Below are positions 1 to 10,745 of a stretch of 64,000 bases of DNA, one piece after another. The notes beneath the pieces are model-generated. The model did not search any database, was not told where the DNA came from, and worked only from the letters and a program-made list of their open reading frames with translations. Within the stretch, counting starts at the first letter, position 1. Every line of letters starts with the position of its first letter. The stretch lies in the NCBI GenBank assembly GCA_023362775.1, contig JALMGJ010000135.1:1-64000 (forward strand), written 5' to 3'. A program made the position numbers and the translations under genes. The DNA is from Charina bottae (Eukaryota; Chordata; Lepidosauria; Squamata; Charinaidae).

Positions 1-951
1 TTTTTTCTTTTTAATTTGTTTAATATTTTTAATTAATTTAAATTAATTTTTTTTCCTTTTATTCTTTTAATATCTGGGGAGGGAAGTCTGCACAGCAAAT
101 GGAAATTCTGTTGACTAATGAAGGCATTATATGATTTATTTTTGTATTCATAAGATTTATATCTCATCTTTCCTCCACAAGTTTGTGGCAGTATACATAG
201 CAATCTCTCCTTGAATCTTAGCCCCTAAGTAACCCTGGGAGGTAAATAGCTTTAAAATATAGCTTCTGTTTCAAAATCCTCTTCCCCCTGTGAGCTTGCC
301 TGCTATTCTTTCTGCTGTTTAAATCACCTGTCACTCTTGTTAGAATCCCAAACATTGACTTGAAGAAGCAAGCTTCTAATCCACATTGGTGCTGAAATAA
401 CTAATAGAATACAGTGAAAATGTGAAGGGATCAATTCCAAAGAGGACAGTACAATGCCAACTTTTGTATTTGTAACATATGAAGATTCATGGATATTAAG
501 AGCTCTCTTTTTTGGAATAAATGTTTACCTGGTTTATCCTGAAAAGAATACAGTAGGGCAGGAGAAGAAACAAACTCAGTTTCATAGCTATGCCTTGTTG
601 TGGATTCAGTCCAAAGATGGAGCACAACATGGAGAAGAACTAGGTTTATTGCAAGGATCTTTGGTGCCTGCTTTACCAAGAAGAGAGACCCTGAAAAATG
701 GGAAAGCAAAGATTTTTACAGAAGTTGAGGGCTACAAGCCAGGAAATCCTAGGGATCTGATTGGCTGGCCAGTTTTGGGGAAGCTAGGCAGGTCCTTGTC
801 AGTATACCTGGGGTTAGTTCTATTGTCAGGCAAAATGGGCCTCTCAGGAGGGCAGCAGAGCTGGGAAGTCCATTGTTAAGAGGATGGAACGTTGAGACAA
901 TGGGGGGGGTGTCCCTGATTGAGGGTGGAACCTTGAGGTTTCTCACCTTGC
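1..951. other. AT-rich flank, no gene seen
   Basis: The first 60 bases are T-rich low-complexity DNA; the rest is unremarkable single-copy-looking sequence. An open frame of 141 codons at 454-879 (+) has no recognisable domain and no splice context, and I treat it as chance. Confidence 0.5.
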
Positions 952-1360
952 TACAGGTAGTCCTCGCTTAACAACCACAATTGGGACTGAAATTTTGGTT
1001 GCTAAGCGAAGCGGTCATTAAATGAATCTGACCCGATTTTATGACCTTTTTGCGACTGTCGTTAAGTGAATCACCACAGGCGTTAAGCGAACCACCTCAT
1101 TAAGCGAATCATGTGGTTCCCCATTGATTCTGCTTGCCAGAAGCTGGCCGGGAAAGTCGAAAATAGTGATCACATGACCACGGGACACTGCGACAGTAAT
1201 AAATGCAAACTGGTTGCCAAGCATCCAAATCATGATCACATGACTGGGGTGACGCTGCGACGGTCATAAGTGTGAGGACCAGTAATAAGTCTTTTTTTCA
1301 GCACCACCGTAAGTCCAAGCCATCACTAAATGAATGGTTGTTAAACGAGGACTACCTGTA
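952..1360. mobile_element. TA-MITE copy 1
   Basis: Non-autonomous DNA transposon-like element. It begins TACAGGTAGTCCTCGC and ends with the inverted match AACGAGGACTACCTGTA; the interior is a degenerate long palindrome of phrases such as TTAAGCGAATCA and GTCACATGATCA. No coding capacity. The TA at each edge suggests a TA target, as in Tc1/mariner-type elements, but this is inference. Confidence 0.85.
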
Positions 1361-1794
1361 CTATGTTGCAATCCCTCATCAGGCTGCCCTTGGGCTGGGC
1401 TGTGAGTTGGTCAGCCAGGCGTCCGTTCTGTGGTCTGGATGGGATGTCGGGGGCTTTGTCTGGGGCAGGGGGGTCCATCTGGCTCTGATGGGATTAGGCA
1501 GAGAGAGGAACCGGGTTTGACCCTGCTCGTGTCCAAAAGACAGGGAGGAAAAGGGGGCAACCTCCACCTTGTTGGTTAGGTTTACTTTCTCCACTACAGG
1601 TCTGGGTTCCAAGACCAGCCTGGGCCTCCTGTAGTGTTCAAATGTCCAAGATAAAAAATCTGCCCTGTTGAAATAATAAAGTCCTGGCATGGGGATCTGG
1701 ATGTGCAGTGGAGCCCGTACAGCGGTTAGGCTGAGTGTAGATTGTTTTGAGACCCCAGCTGTGGATATTGTTAATTTAAGTTGTATTGGTTTTT
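1361..1794. other. No gene recognised
   Basis: About 430 bases of moderately GC-rich sequence without splice-flanked coding signal or a repeat I recognise; it ends against a TTTA microsatellite. Confidence 0.4.
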
Positions 1795-1795
1795 T

Positions 1796-1831
<36 letters not shown>

Positions 1832-1866
1832 TTATTATTTATTTATTATTATTATTATTTATTTAG
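1795..1866 (+). repeat. (TTTA)n microsatellite
   Basis: Uninterrupted TTTA/TTA repeats directly 5' of a LINE fragment; a further (TTTA)n run follows the LINE 3' end at 2609-2638. Confidence 0.9.
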
Positions 1867-2606
1867 CTCTGCGAGTGTAGCTTTCTCCCGAATGAAGCGT
1901 AGAGTGTTTGAGGATCGGGACATTCGCAGGGAGACCAAAATGCTTGTTTACAAAGCCATTGTACTACCAACCCTTCTGTACGCCTGTGAAACATGGACCC
2001 TCTACAAACGCCACCTCCAACTTCTTGAAAGATTCCATCAACGCTGCCTCCGAAAAATTCTGCAAATTACTTGGGAAGATAGGCGGACTAATGTTAGCGT
2101 ATTAGAAGAAGCGAAAACCACCAGCATTGAAACAACGATCATCCAACATCAACTTCGCTGGACTGGTCATGTTGTTCGAATGCCTGACCATCGTCTTCCA
2201 AAGCAGCTACTTTACTCCCAACTTAAGAATGGAAAACGGAATATTGGTGGACAGCAAAAGAGATTCAAAGATACTCTCAAAGCTAATTTAAAAAAATGTA
2301 ATATCAGCATTGAGAACTGGGAAGCCCTAACTCATGAGCGTTTCAATTGGAGGTCAGCCTTTATTAATGGCGCTATGGACTTTGAAGAAGCACGAGTACA
2401 GGGCGAAAAGGAGAAGAGAGCTAAAAGGAAGGCACGTCAGGCAAACCCTCATCATGACCGTCTCCCACCCGGAAACCTATGCCCTCATTGTGGGAGGTTG
2501 TGCGGATCCAGAATTGGCCTTTATAGCCACTTACGGATTCACCGTTAAAATTTTACCTTTGGAAGACAATCTTACTCGGCTACGAGTGATCGCCAATGAT
2601 GAATGA

Positions 2607-2638
<32 letters not shown>

Positions 2639-2640
2639 CT
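1867..2640 (+). mobile_element. Non-LTR retrotransposon (LINE) 3' fragment with open reading frame
   Basis: The frame is open from 1867 to a stop at 2546-2548, over 220 codons. It reads as the C-terminal end of a LINE reverse transcriptase: the thumb-like stretch LVYKAIVLPTLLYACETWTL, then LRWTGHVVRMPDHRLPKQLL, and a terminal CCHH finger CPHCGRLCGSRIGLYSHLRIH. This arrangement is common in invertebrate and vertebrate LINEs of the I/Nimb or RTE-like groups; the exact clade is uncertain. The catalytic FADD region is absent, so the copy is 5'-truncated. The untranslated end runs into a (TTTA)n tail. The intact frame suggests a young copy. Confidence 0.85.
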
Positions 2641-3063
2641 ATGTGGTTTGATTGTATTGCTTTTTGACAACAAATGCCCCAATCAAATGGCAAACAGCCA
2701 TCTTTGGCAGCTTCTCAAGTGCCACATAGTTGGGTGAGAGGCCGTCCTTTCCTATATTTATATATATTTTCTACATTTGGAGGGGGGAATTAAAAAACAG
2801 ATTATAGATGGAATCAGGTAGGGTGGTCTACCTGGTAGGTGGCTTTGAAAAGGGTAAAAAGTACAATGGAGAGGACAGAATGGAATTCCTAGACTGGCCT
2901 TGTTTTTCTAGGGCATCTCTAGGACTTTGCCTCTATGCCTGCCAACCCAATGAGAGCATTCCCATTTCTACCATTGGTGACTTTTGATGCTGTAATCTTT
3001 TCTCTTGTTCCTCCATCCCCTTTCTTTTCAAACTCTTCCTCCTGTGTCTGCTTGGATCTTCTA
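2641..3063. other. No gene recognised
   Basis: Single-copy-looking sequence between a LINE tail and a TA-MITE. No coding or repeat signal that I can support. Confidence 0.4.
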
Positions 3064-3457
3064 TACAGGTAGTCCTCACTTAATGACCATTTGTTTAGTG
3101 ATGGCTCAGATTTACAACGGTGCTGAAAAAAACGACTTACAACCGGTGCTCACACTTACGGCCGTCACAGCGCCCCCCTGGTCACATGATCACGATTTGG
3201 GCACTTGGTGACCGGTTCACATTTATGACCGTCGCAGCATCCTGTGGTCACATGACCTTCCTGGCCGGCTTCTGGCAAGCAAAATCAATGGGGAACCACA
3301 TGATTCGCTTAACAACCATGTGGTTTGCTTAATACCTGCGGTGATTTGCTTAACAACCGTTGTGAAAAGGTCATAAAATTGGGTCAGATTCGCTTAATGA
3401 CCCTTAGCAACCGAAATTCCGGTCTCAATTGTGGTCATTAAGCGAGGACTACCTGTA
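3064..3457. mobile_element. TA-MITE copy 2
   Basis: TACAGGTAGTCCTCACTTAA at the left and GCGAGGACTACCTGTA at the right, same interior phrases as copy 1. Nearly full length, so comparison with the other copies should give a consensus. Confidence 0.88.
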
Positions 3458-4228
3458 CCTGCATGATTGTCTATGTGCCTCCATTGTCCTTGTGACATTA
3501 GCAGAACCCAGCTCTGTTTGCAGCTCCAATGATCAGGGGCCCATCAGAAAGGGCGTCTCCCTGATGCCCCCCTCAAAGAACATTAAAGGGAGGGCTACTT
3601 TGTTGATGGATTCTCCTTCGCTCCTTTGGGCAGCTGATCCTTTAAGAAGCCTCAAATTACTCATGTACTAAGACTTCTGGGGTGAAAAACAGTCACAGGA
3701 TAACTGAACCCTTTTTATGATGATCCTAGCCAGCATCCAAGCCTAATTTATAGAGATCTGGTTGCCAAAGTGGAATTCAGCTAGAATTTCATTCGTAAAA
3801 CCTCACTATGGTTTTGAGTACTTCCGTTGCGATGAATATCAGAAGGGCGGCTGCATTTTTTTATACGTACGTAACCACAATTCTCTAGTTAAGAAGGAAA
3901 GGGGGGAAAGGGGGAGAAAATTATTAAGCAGCTCCAAATCCAAATTTCTCAATGAAAGGGGTCTGCAGAGACATCTGATGCATTGTGGACTCTGAAGTAG
4001 GGAAAAGGACATTGAGTGATACCGAATTACACTTCCTGGGAATACTGAGTCAGACCATTTTGTCACTGTCCAGCCGTGGCTTTCCACATTTTCAGACTAG
4101 AGTCTGGAGACGTGAAGATCTGCTCTAGAAGCTAGTTGCAAGCAAGGAAACAAGGCTGTCTCCTGGCACAGAAACACGAACTGGTTTCACTTTGAAAGAT
4201 GCATAACGTAGAGTTAAAAGATGCAAAT
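3458..4228. other. No gene recognised
   Basis: No splice-flanked coding sequence or known repeat. Short open frames here (for example 3762-3995 +) lack any recognisable domain. Confidence 0.4.
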
Positions 4229-4440
4229 GTTGTATTTTGGATATTATTCTGAGGAAGGGATCCCAAAGATCATTTACTCCAATTCTCTGCAATGTGCAGA
4301 AAAACAGGTCAACCAGAGGTGCCTGTCCAATCTCTTTTTAAAAACTTCCAGAGATGGAGAACCCATCACCTCCATAAGGAGACTGTTCCACTGTTTTACA
4401 GATCTGACCCGGAAGTTTTTTCCTTATCTTTAAACAAAAT
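4229..4440 (-). mobile_element. CR1 LINE fragment, degenerate
   Basis: Contains the CR1 3'-region signature in antisense orientation: a phrase equivalent to 'gtccaatctctttttaaaaacttccagagatgg' (4327-4359) followed by 'gagactgttccactgttttac'. Old and diverged. Confidence 0.65.
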
Positions 4441-4749
4441 CTCTGATTTTGACGTCTGGACTCAAAACCAGGTCAAAATAAAATCAGAGCATTTCGAACT
4501 CCCAGGACATTTTATGGCAGACCTCAAAGTTATTGCTTTGGAAAAATGGGACTTTCACAGTACCGTCAAGTGAGAAATTGTTGAACTTATATACATCAAA
4601 AGGTCTCAGGCAATCTCAGAAGGTCTCAACAAATACAATGGCTTTAAATTGAAATTGCCAATTGATAAGGTACAATCAGTCTCACATGTAACTAATCTGT
4701 CTCCCCTCCTTTCCTCCCCACCTCATCCCAATTGAAATCCTACATTGGT
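4441..4749. other. No gene recognised
   Basis: AT-rich sequence between a CR1 fragment and a composite repeat; nothing recognised. Confidence 0.4.
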
Positions 4750-4954
4750 CTAACCCAGGGTTTCTCTACCAGGGTTCCGTGGCACCCTCAGGTTCTGCAA
4801 GAGGTCCCTAGGGGTTCCCTGGGAGATCACAATTATATTACGGTCGTAAGTGCAAGGAACGGTCTTAAGTGCAAGGAATGGTCGCAAGTTTTCAGCGCAG
4901 TCATAACTTTGAACTGTCACTAAACAAATGGTTGTAAGTTGAGGGCTACCTGTA
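4750..4954. mobile_element. Composite of hAT-4 end and TA-MITE end
   Basis: 4752-4835 matches the end of hAT-4 (CAGGGTTTCTCTACCAGGGT, 'aggggttccctgggagatca'), and 4836-4954 is the right half of a TA-MITE ending GAGGGCTACCTGTA. The junction suggests one element interrupted or recombined with the other. Confidence 0.65.
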
Positions 4955-5088
4955 TGTTGGTTATCAGGTGATCATAGAATCCTAGAGCAAAAATGTTATT
5001 GCCTCCCTTGATAACTTGCTTACAGTTAGCTTTACAGTTGCATTTGCATCTCTTAAATTTCATTGTGTTGACTTTCACCCATTTCTCT

Positions 5089-5215
5089 AGCTCAACGGTC
5101 CTCAACCGTGGCAACTTCCAGATGTGTGGCCTTCAGTGCCTCACATCTTCATTCCTCAGCCAGCATGGCCATTGCTGAGAATTTTGGAAGTTGAAGTCCA
5201 GACCCTGCTCAAAAT
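5089..5215. mobile_element. hAT-2 copy, degenerate
   Basis: Starts near 'ctcaacggtcctcaaccgtg' and ends 'gaccaaggttgggaaagatg', with inner phrases 'ggcaacttccagatgtgtgg' and 'ttttggaagttgaagtccag'. These match the hairpin arms of cleaner hAT-2 copies at 11721 and 28635. Confidence 0.55.
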
Positions 5216-6403
5216 GACCAAGGTTGGGAAAGATGGCTACAAAATCATTTCTACCATTTCTTTTGAAGAAGTTGCATTCTTCATTCTTCATCCGCTGCAT
5301 TCAAACCATGAGACTCATAGTGCCAAGTCTCAGTTGTGCCTATTAAATTTTGTTCACCTTCCTTTAATAAGAGACCATTCACATTTTATTTTCCTATACT
5401 CTGGATATTAGAATATAGGAAAGGGGCATTGATTGATGAGTCTTCCTGCTTTTTCACTGGGTGACAGAGGTATCTGCGAAGGGGTTAAAATGTTAAGATG
5501 GTGGCCAAGGCTGTTTGCTTGAAGGCCTGCCCCTTTTTTATATGGAACACAAGTAAACTTCTCAGAAGGTCTTGCTTCTACATTCCCATCCCAATCTTAT
5601 AGAATCTAATTAAAATCCCTTCTTATTCAGGTTGACAGGCTTCAGACAAGCACCTGCTTCCTAATCTTTGTGAGATGCCTTCAGTTTTGTGTATCCAGAT
5701 TATGTCAACCGTATTCCCAGAAACGAAGCATCTCCTCTGGATACCATTTCTATAGCCAGCTACTCAACTCCATAACTCTTCTTTTCCTTCCTTTCTCTTC
5801 CAGGGACCAAAAGGATGGATTCTCCTTCTTGATGAGGTTTAGCTCCATTGTAGTCCTAATCTGGGTAGTCCTACAAGGCAACCATGTCATGAGCCAGCAG
5901 ACAGAAACAGCATGTATTGTTTTCCAGTAGGCATCTCCAAGAGTCGCCAACTTGTAGCTTCCTGTAGCATAACGCACGTAAAAACGGGTGGGTCTTTGAT
6001 CGCATGGTGGTGGCCCCCATCTGACACCCCCATGGACACCCCTGATGGTGCCCCTTTCTCTTCCATGTGACTTGGGGGCCAGGCTAGGGATCTGCCTGCC
6101 TCAAAGGCATCCAGCCGTTGAGTCTATCATCCTTATCCACTTCTGTAAAAAGAACTTGTGTCCTGTGAAAAGCAAAAATGCAGGCAGGCAGGCAGGCAAG
6201 CGATGCATCCCGTGGATGGCTTGAAGAGGCAGTCAGCTTCAGGGGGGGCGTGTGGTTGTAAAGACTTGTTTCAGTGACAGTGTACAGAAATCCCAGTGAA
6301 AGGTTCTCCCCCACAGCCCCATTCCTTCCTTCAGAATGATAAATTGCTTCTTCAAGTTGTCGGCTTGCTGGCAAGGGAATAAGCAGGCTTTGTGTTCGGA
6401 TGT
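5216..6403. other. No gene recognised; weak SAA-MITE traces
   Basis: Two weak traces of the SAA-MITE family (5480-5530 'ggttaaaatgttaagatggtgg' and 5975-6050). Also a short GGCA repeat at 6180-6200. Otherwise nothing supported. Confidence 0.35.
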
Positions 6404-7372
6404 CTCGCTAAAAAATGGTAAAGGCTCCCCCCGCACAGTTGTGCAGTCGTGTCCGACTCTAGGGACCGGTGCTCATCTCCGTTTGTTAGCCAAAGAGCCA
6501 GCGTTGTCCGAAGACGCTTCCGCGGTCATGTGGCCGGCATGACGCGCGTGGAACGCTGTTACCATCCCACCGAAGTGGTCCCTATTCATCTACTTGCATT
6601 TGCATGCTTTCGAAGTGCTAGGTTGGCAAGAGCTGGGGCTGGTGCGGGAGCTCCCTCCGTCACGCGGGGCTAGGGATTACTGCCTAGAAAACTGCATAGA
6701 TGCGGCCATTGATTGAGTGCCACCCTAGGGAGATTTCATCTTTTTATTCTTTATTCAAGTGGAAGCTTGGAAAGAATTAGGTAAAGGGACTCAGCAGGAG
6801 AATTTTCCAAACCTGAACAGAACGGGACCAAAGATGTAGAAGAAGCCAAAAGAGGAAAGATCGAGTTTGAACATGGGCCAGGTCCAGTGGGAGACCATGG
6901 AGAAAAAAAATCCAGAAAAAATCTCCCCGATGCATCCCTGGGGGAGGGGCAGCTGGGCAGCGGCTCGGAATGTTACTGACTCCTCCATTCTGAGCCCCCT
7001 CCCTCCTCCTTCCCAGTCACATGACCCAGAGGGGAGTGTGGCAATTCAAATTCTGCTTCCCATAACCCACCCACCCACACACACACCCACACACACACCC
7101 ACAATACAACTTAGGGGGAAAGTACAAACACACACATACAGGCACACAACACAAAACAAACTACCATCTCCTCCTACTGGTGAGAACCTGCAAAGAATTC
7201 CAGAAGCCACTTTCGTGGCCTGATTTCCCTACCTTATTAGCCAAAGAGCCAGCGTTGTCCGAAGACACTTCCACAGTCAAGGGCTAGGGATTCGAACCTC
7301 CGAACTTGCAATCTTCCGATCAACAAGCCTGGCGTCTTACCCACTGAGCCACCACGCCCCTCATGTCTCGCT
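6404..7372 (-). mobile_element. tRNA-derived SINE, split by about 555 bp
   Basis: Antisense SINE in two parts. 6417-6676 runs from the 3' end (ACCTTTACC-like tail region) to 'cgcggggctagggatt'; 7233-7362 restarts at 'ttagccaaagagcc' and completes the tRNA-like head, whose B-box-like GGTTCGAATCC lies near 7290. The whole is flanked by ATGTCTCGCTAAA at about 6404-6416 and 7361-7373, a 13-bp target duplication. The 555-bp middle is foreign and resembles the repeat at 57590-57860 (inverted). Confidence 0.8.
6780..7040 (+). repeat. Unnamed interspersed repeat (pair with 57590-57860)
   Basis: Shares diverged phrases with the reverse complement of 57590-57860: 'gaacatgggccaggtccagt', 'tccagaaaaaatctccccga', and 'gccccctccctcctccttcc' followed by 'agtcacatgacc'. 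Family unknown. A CA/CCCA-rich simple repeat follows at 7062-7105. Confidence 0.55.
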
Positions 7373-8411
7373 AAACCTGTGGCTTTGTCGTCTATTTTCT
7401 TTCTTTGAGGCTTCTGTTGAAGAAGATTGGGGTAAAGATGTTTTTACTTGCTGAGAACAGGCCGGTGCATCTTTGGCTCACCTGCTCACAGAGAATTGAT
7501 TGCTCTTGTGGCAACCGTTTCATTCCGGCTGGAATCATTCAGTAAGGTTCCTGTAGGATTTTTCTTCCTCTCCACCATCCCATGTTTGTTCTTCCCATTT
7601 TATGACCTTCCCAAAGATACCTCTTTATTAATTCCTTATGCTTTGTGGAGAACAGTTTTCAAGGTGAAATGATGCAGCTTTGAGGAGTTCAGTTAATTCT
7701 TTACGATTTGGGATGCCTGGGGCCAGCGTGGTCAAAAGAGTCAAGATGGTGGCCCTGTCTGTGTATTCAGTTGTGGCTACCAGCTTGACTTTTTTGACCC
7801 TCCCCCAACAATGCTTCGATTTCTTGGCCTTTTTAATGAGCGAGCTAACAATTCCCACATACAAGTACCGGGGTGTTGTAAAAAGGTTCTGCTGTGTGAA
7901 AGCTCCCCTTTATGGCAAGTCAGATGTAATGCAAATGAGTTAATTGGATCAGGGGCAACTGTGTGTGTGTGTGTGCGGGGGGGGGGGGGGCTGTGTGTTA
8001 AAAAAAGTCAAAATGTCAACCGTCCAATCAAATCCCCACCCCTTTTTTATGTTTAACCACTGCACCAAACCAGCTCTCATATTATATATGATTTATATTA
8101 TTGTATTGTATTGTATTATATGATCTCTCCACAATGCCTGCCATGAAGATGTTACTCAGTAATGTAATGAAACATCTGCAAGTCCAAACCCCCAAACCAA
8201 GCGTAGAAAACTCAAACAATGCAACGTATATTTATTGCTTCAACTTCAGCTTTGCTTCAACGCAACAGCCCGTACTCTTTTGAGGAAAATTCAAGACGCT
8301 GGTTAGGATTCATTAAACCCCAAATTGCCTGAGGTCAGTCAAGGTCTAAGGCTTTTTTTCACTGTTGCTCTGACCCAGCACCGCTTGCTAAGCCAACGTG
8401 CCAATACCCCT
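7373..8411. other. No gene recognised; contains SAA-MITE and microsatellites
   Basis: Holds a short SAA-MITE copy (7727-7803, listed separately), a (TG)n tract followed by a run of about 13 G at 7961-7990, and TTGTA repeats at 8099-8118. No coding signal. Confidence 0.4.
7727..7803. mobile_element. SAA-MITE, short copy
   Basis: Inverted ends 'ggtcaaaagagtcaagatgg' and 'agcttgacttttttgaccct'; the loop is short, so the copy is a simple imperfect hairpin. Confidence 0.75.
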
Positions 8412-8685
8412 AGAGCAGAGCTTTCCAAACTGTGTGTCGGGACAGGTTAGTGTGTCGGCTGCAGTGTCTGGGTGTGTCGCGGCTGCTGCTTCCTCCGAGC
8501 CCTGCCAGGATTCCATGCAGGTCCCAGTGCCTGCCTTGTGCCTTGCTGCCTCCAAACCTGCCCTGCCAGGATTCCGCACAGGTCCTAGTGCCTGCCTTGT
8601 GCCCTGCTGTAAGAGTGTGTCGCGAAATGATGCATGTCTAAAAAGTGTGTCACCAACATGAAAAGTTTGGAAAGCTCTGCCCTAG
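8412..8685. mobile_element. hAT-1 copy 1
   Basis: Left end CAGAGCTTTCCAAACTGTGT, right end AAAAGTTTGGAAAGCTCTG, with CCCTAGAG before and CCCTAGTG after (8-bp duplication, 7 of 8 matching). The interior contains GTGTGTCG phrases and repeated 'tccaggattccgcacagg'-like units. Eight-base duplications and CA-G ends are typical of hAT transposons; no transposase is present. Confidence 0.85.
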
Positions 8686-9202
8686 TGTCTCACCCCAACC
8701 TTGACCTTGGATCAAACAGGGCTTAAGACAGTTGACTTATCTTCAACTTGGCTCATTTTTCTTGGACCCAGATGGGAGGTTTAACTGGAAAGTAACCTCA
8801 GCTACAATGTCCCTTCTGCTCCAGTTTTTAATTCATTTCTGTGGATACGCTCCTCATAGTGGCTCAAGAAATGAAGGAAGACTTGGTGCCCCCTCATCCT
8901 GCCATGATGCTGGTCTCAGTGGAGCAACCACAATTTATTTCATTTTTCTTAGCGAAAGTAGGAATTTTATTTATTTCAATTTGTATTACCGCCCATCTCC
9001 CCCATCGGGGATAAAATTTTAGGAGAAAAGCACCAGCTGGTCAGCCACCTTGCTTTGCTGTGTCCTCATGGGGCTGATCAGATGATGTTGGTTGAATTCC
9101 ATGGACTTCAGGTACCGACCCTTATTTCACAGGTTTCAGATGAAACACAGCTTTTCACCTGTGTGTGGCAGAAATTCATTCAACGAGTCTTCACTCAAAA
9201 AT
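8686..9202. other. No gene; short LINE-tail fragment
   Basis: 8945-9020 resembles an antisense CR1/L2-type LINE tail ('tttatttcaatttgtattac', 'cgcccatctcccccatcggg'). The remainder is unassigned. Confidence 0.4.
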
Positions 9203-9210
9203 GTCTACAG

Positions 9211-9557
9211 CAGGGCTTTCCAAACTTTTCCCATGACAACACACCAACGGCGGCGCATGAGAAAACCCAGAAGCGCCGCTACTGCGGCGGTGCCCAAAAA
9301 CCCAGAAGCACCGGCGCTGTGGAGCTTTCAGGTTTTTGCGCGCCGCCGCCACTGCGGCACTTTTGGATTTTCGCGCGCTGCTGCGAAAAGCGGTGTCCTT
9401 GTGTGCCATGTGAAAACCCAGAAGCGCTGATGGTCCGCCGCCGCTGCTGTGCATGCAACGGCGGCGTGCCATCAGCGCTTCCGGGTTTTGACGCGACAGA
9501 CCTGGGCCCTGCAGGCCACACAGTATTGTATCACGACACACAGTTTGGAAAGCTATG
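9211..9557. mobile_element. hAT-1 copy 2, GC-rich interior
   Basis: Ends CAGGGCTTTCCAAAC and GTTTGGAAAGCTATG, bounded by a perfect 8-bp duplication GTCTACAG at 9203-9210 and 9558-9565. The interior is built of inverted GC-rich phrases around 'cccagaagcgctgatggt' and 'ccatcagcgcttccgggtt'. Confidence 0.92.
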
Positions 9558-9565
9558 GTCTACAG

Positions 9566-9716
9566 GGTATGGTCAAAAAAGTCAGGATGGTGGCCACAAC
9601 AGTGCGGTTGAAGCTCCACTGGGTTTTTAGGTGTGTTGTGCATTAAAAGCGGACTGAACTTTGATTGCACCATTGTGGCTGCGCCATCTTGACTTTTTGG
9701 ACCATATCCTGCAGAT
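9566..9716. mobile_element. SAA-MITE copy
   Basis: 'ggtcaaaaaagtcaggatgg' at the left and 'gccatcttgactttttggac' at the right, arms of one long imperfect hairpin. It abuts the target duplication of hAT-1 copy 2. Confidence 0.85.
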
Positions 9717-10004
9717 ACCTTGGTGCCTTTATTTTATATTTTAAACCAGAGGCATCTGCAGGGGCAGGTTAAAATTGGCCAGATGGTGGATGGAGTGTTG
9801 CGTGCCTAAGCCTAGATCCCACTCAGCATTTATGAGAACTCCCAAGAAGTGAGCAAAGATCGTAGACAATGGAATTTACTTTAGATACAAAAGTCGAAGC
9901 CATGCTATTGATTTTAGTGGGTCTGCTCTGATTAAATCTGGAGGCAATCCAGTAATGGCAGATGTCCTCTTCTAAGAATTCCTGTTCTAAGAAGGAGGCC
10001 CTCC

Positions 10005-10745
10005 GGTCAGTCACTCATGCCCTATCGTCTCCCGTATAGACTATTGCAATGCGCTCTACATGGGGCTACCCTTGAAGAGCATCCGGAAGCTGCAACGGGT
10101 TCAGAATGCGGCCGCGTGAGCGATTTTGGGTGCTCCAAAATTGCACTTGGGTGCTCCAAGTGTGGCACGTGTAACATCTTTGCTGCGGGAGCTGCATTGG
10201 GTGCCAGTCTGCTTCTGGGTTCAATTCAAGGTGTTGGTTATGACCTTTAAAGCCCTACATGGCATGGGTCCAGGTTACCTGAGGGACCGTCTCATCCCCA
10301 TGACATCTTCCCGTCCCACCCGGTCAGGCAGAGAGGGCATGCTATGGACCCTGTCCATGAGAGATTGTCGATTGGCAGGGCCCAGGAAGAGGGCCTTCTC
10401 TGCTGTACCCCCCGCCCGTCCCCCAGAGGTGAGGCGAGCCCCCATTCTCCCCGCCTTCCGGAAAGTATTAACGACCTGGCTCTGCCATCTCACATGGGGG
10501 GTGAAGAGGGGTGGGGTGGTTGGCACCTTAAGTCTCTCCCCGGAATTTAAATCAAGAACTTTTTACCAGCCATCTTTTTGGAACTTATTATTGATTAAGA
10601 AGACTGTTTTCACTGTACTGTTTTCCTGTTTATTTTTGTATTTTAATGAATGTTTTATTTCTGTTTTATGTAACCTGCCCAGAGTCGCTCTCTGAGTGAG
10701 ATGGGCGGGGAATAAATTTGATATATAAATAAATATAAAAAATAA
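10005..10745 (+). mobile_element. CR1/L2-type LINE 3' fragment
   Basis: The decayed end of a reverse-transcriptase reading frame ('gactattgcaatgcgctcta', 'ctgcaacgggttcagaatgc', 'ctgcattgggtgccagtctg') followed by the 3' untranslated signature 'cccagagtcgctctctgagt', 'gagatgggcggggaataaat' and an (ATAAA)n tail. This 3' end recurs through the window, often without the coding part. Frame is broken by stops. CR1/L3-like assignment is from memory of squamate repeats. Confidence 0.8.

Noticed and set aside
454..879. 141-codon open frame
   Set aside because: No domain, no conserved motif, single exon without context.
7080..7105. Telomere-like repeat
   Set aside because: It is an irregular CA/CCCA tract, not TTAGGG.
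9055..9646. Open frames of 112-191 codons in GC-rich DNA, and similar ones at 12402-12843, 43670-44064 and 46485-46776
   Set aside because: All fall in the GC-rich interiors of hAT-1 elements and read through their inverted repeats.
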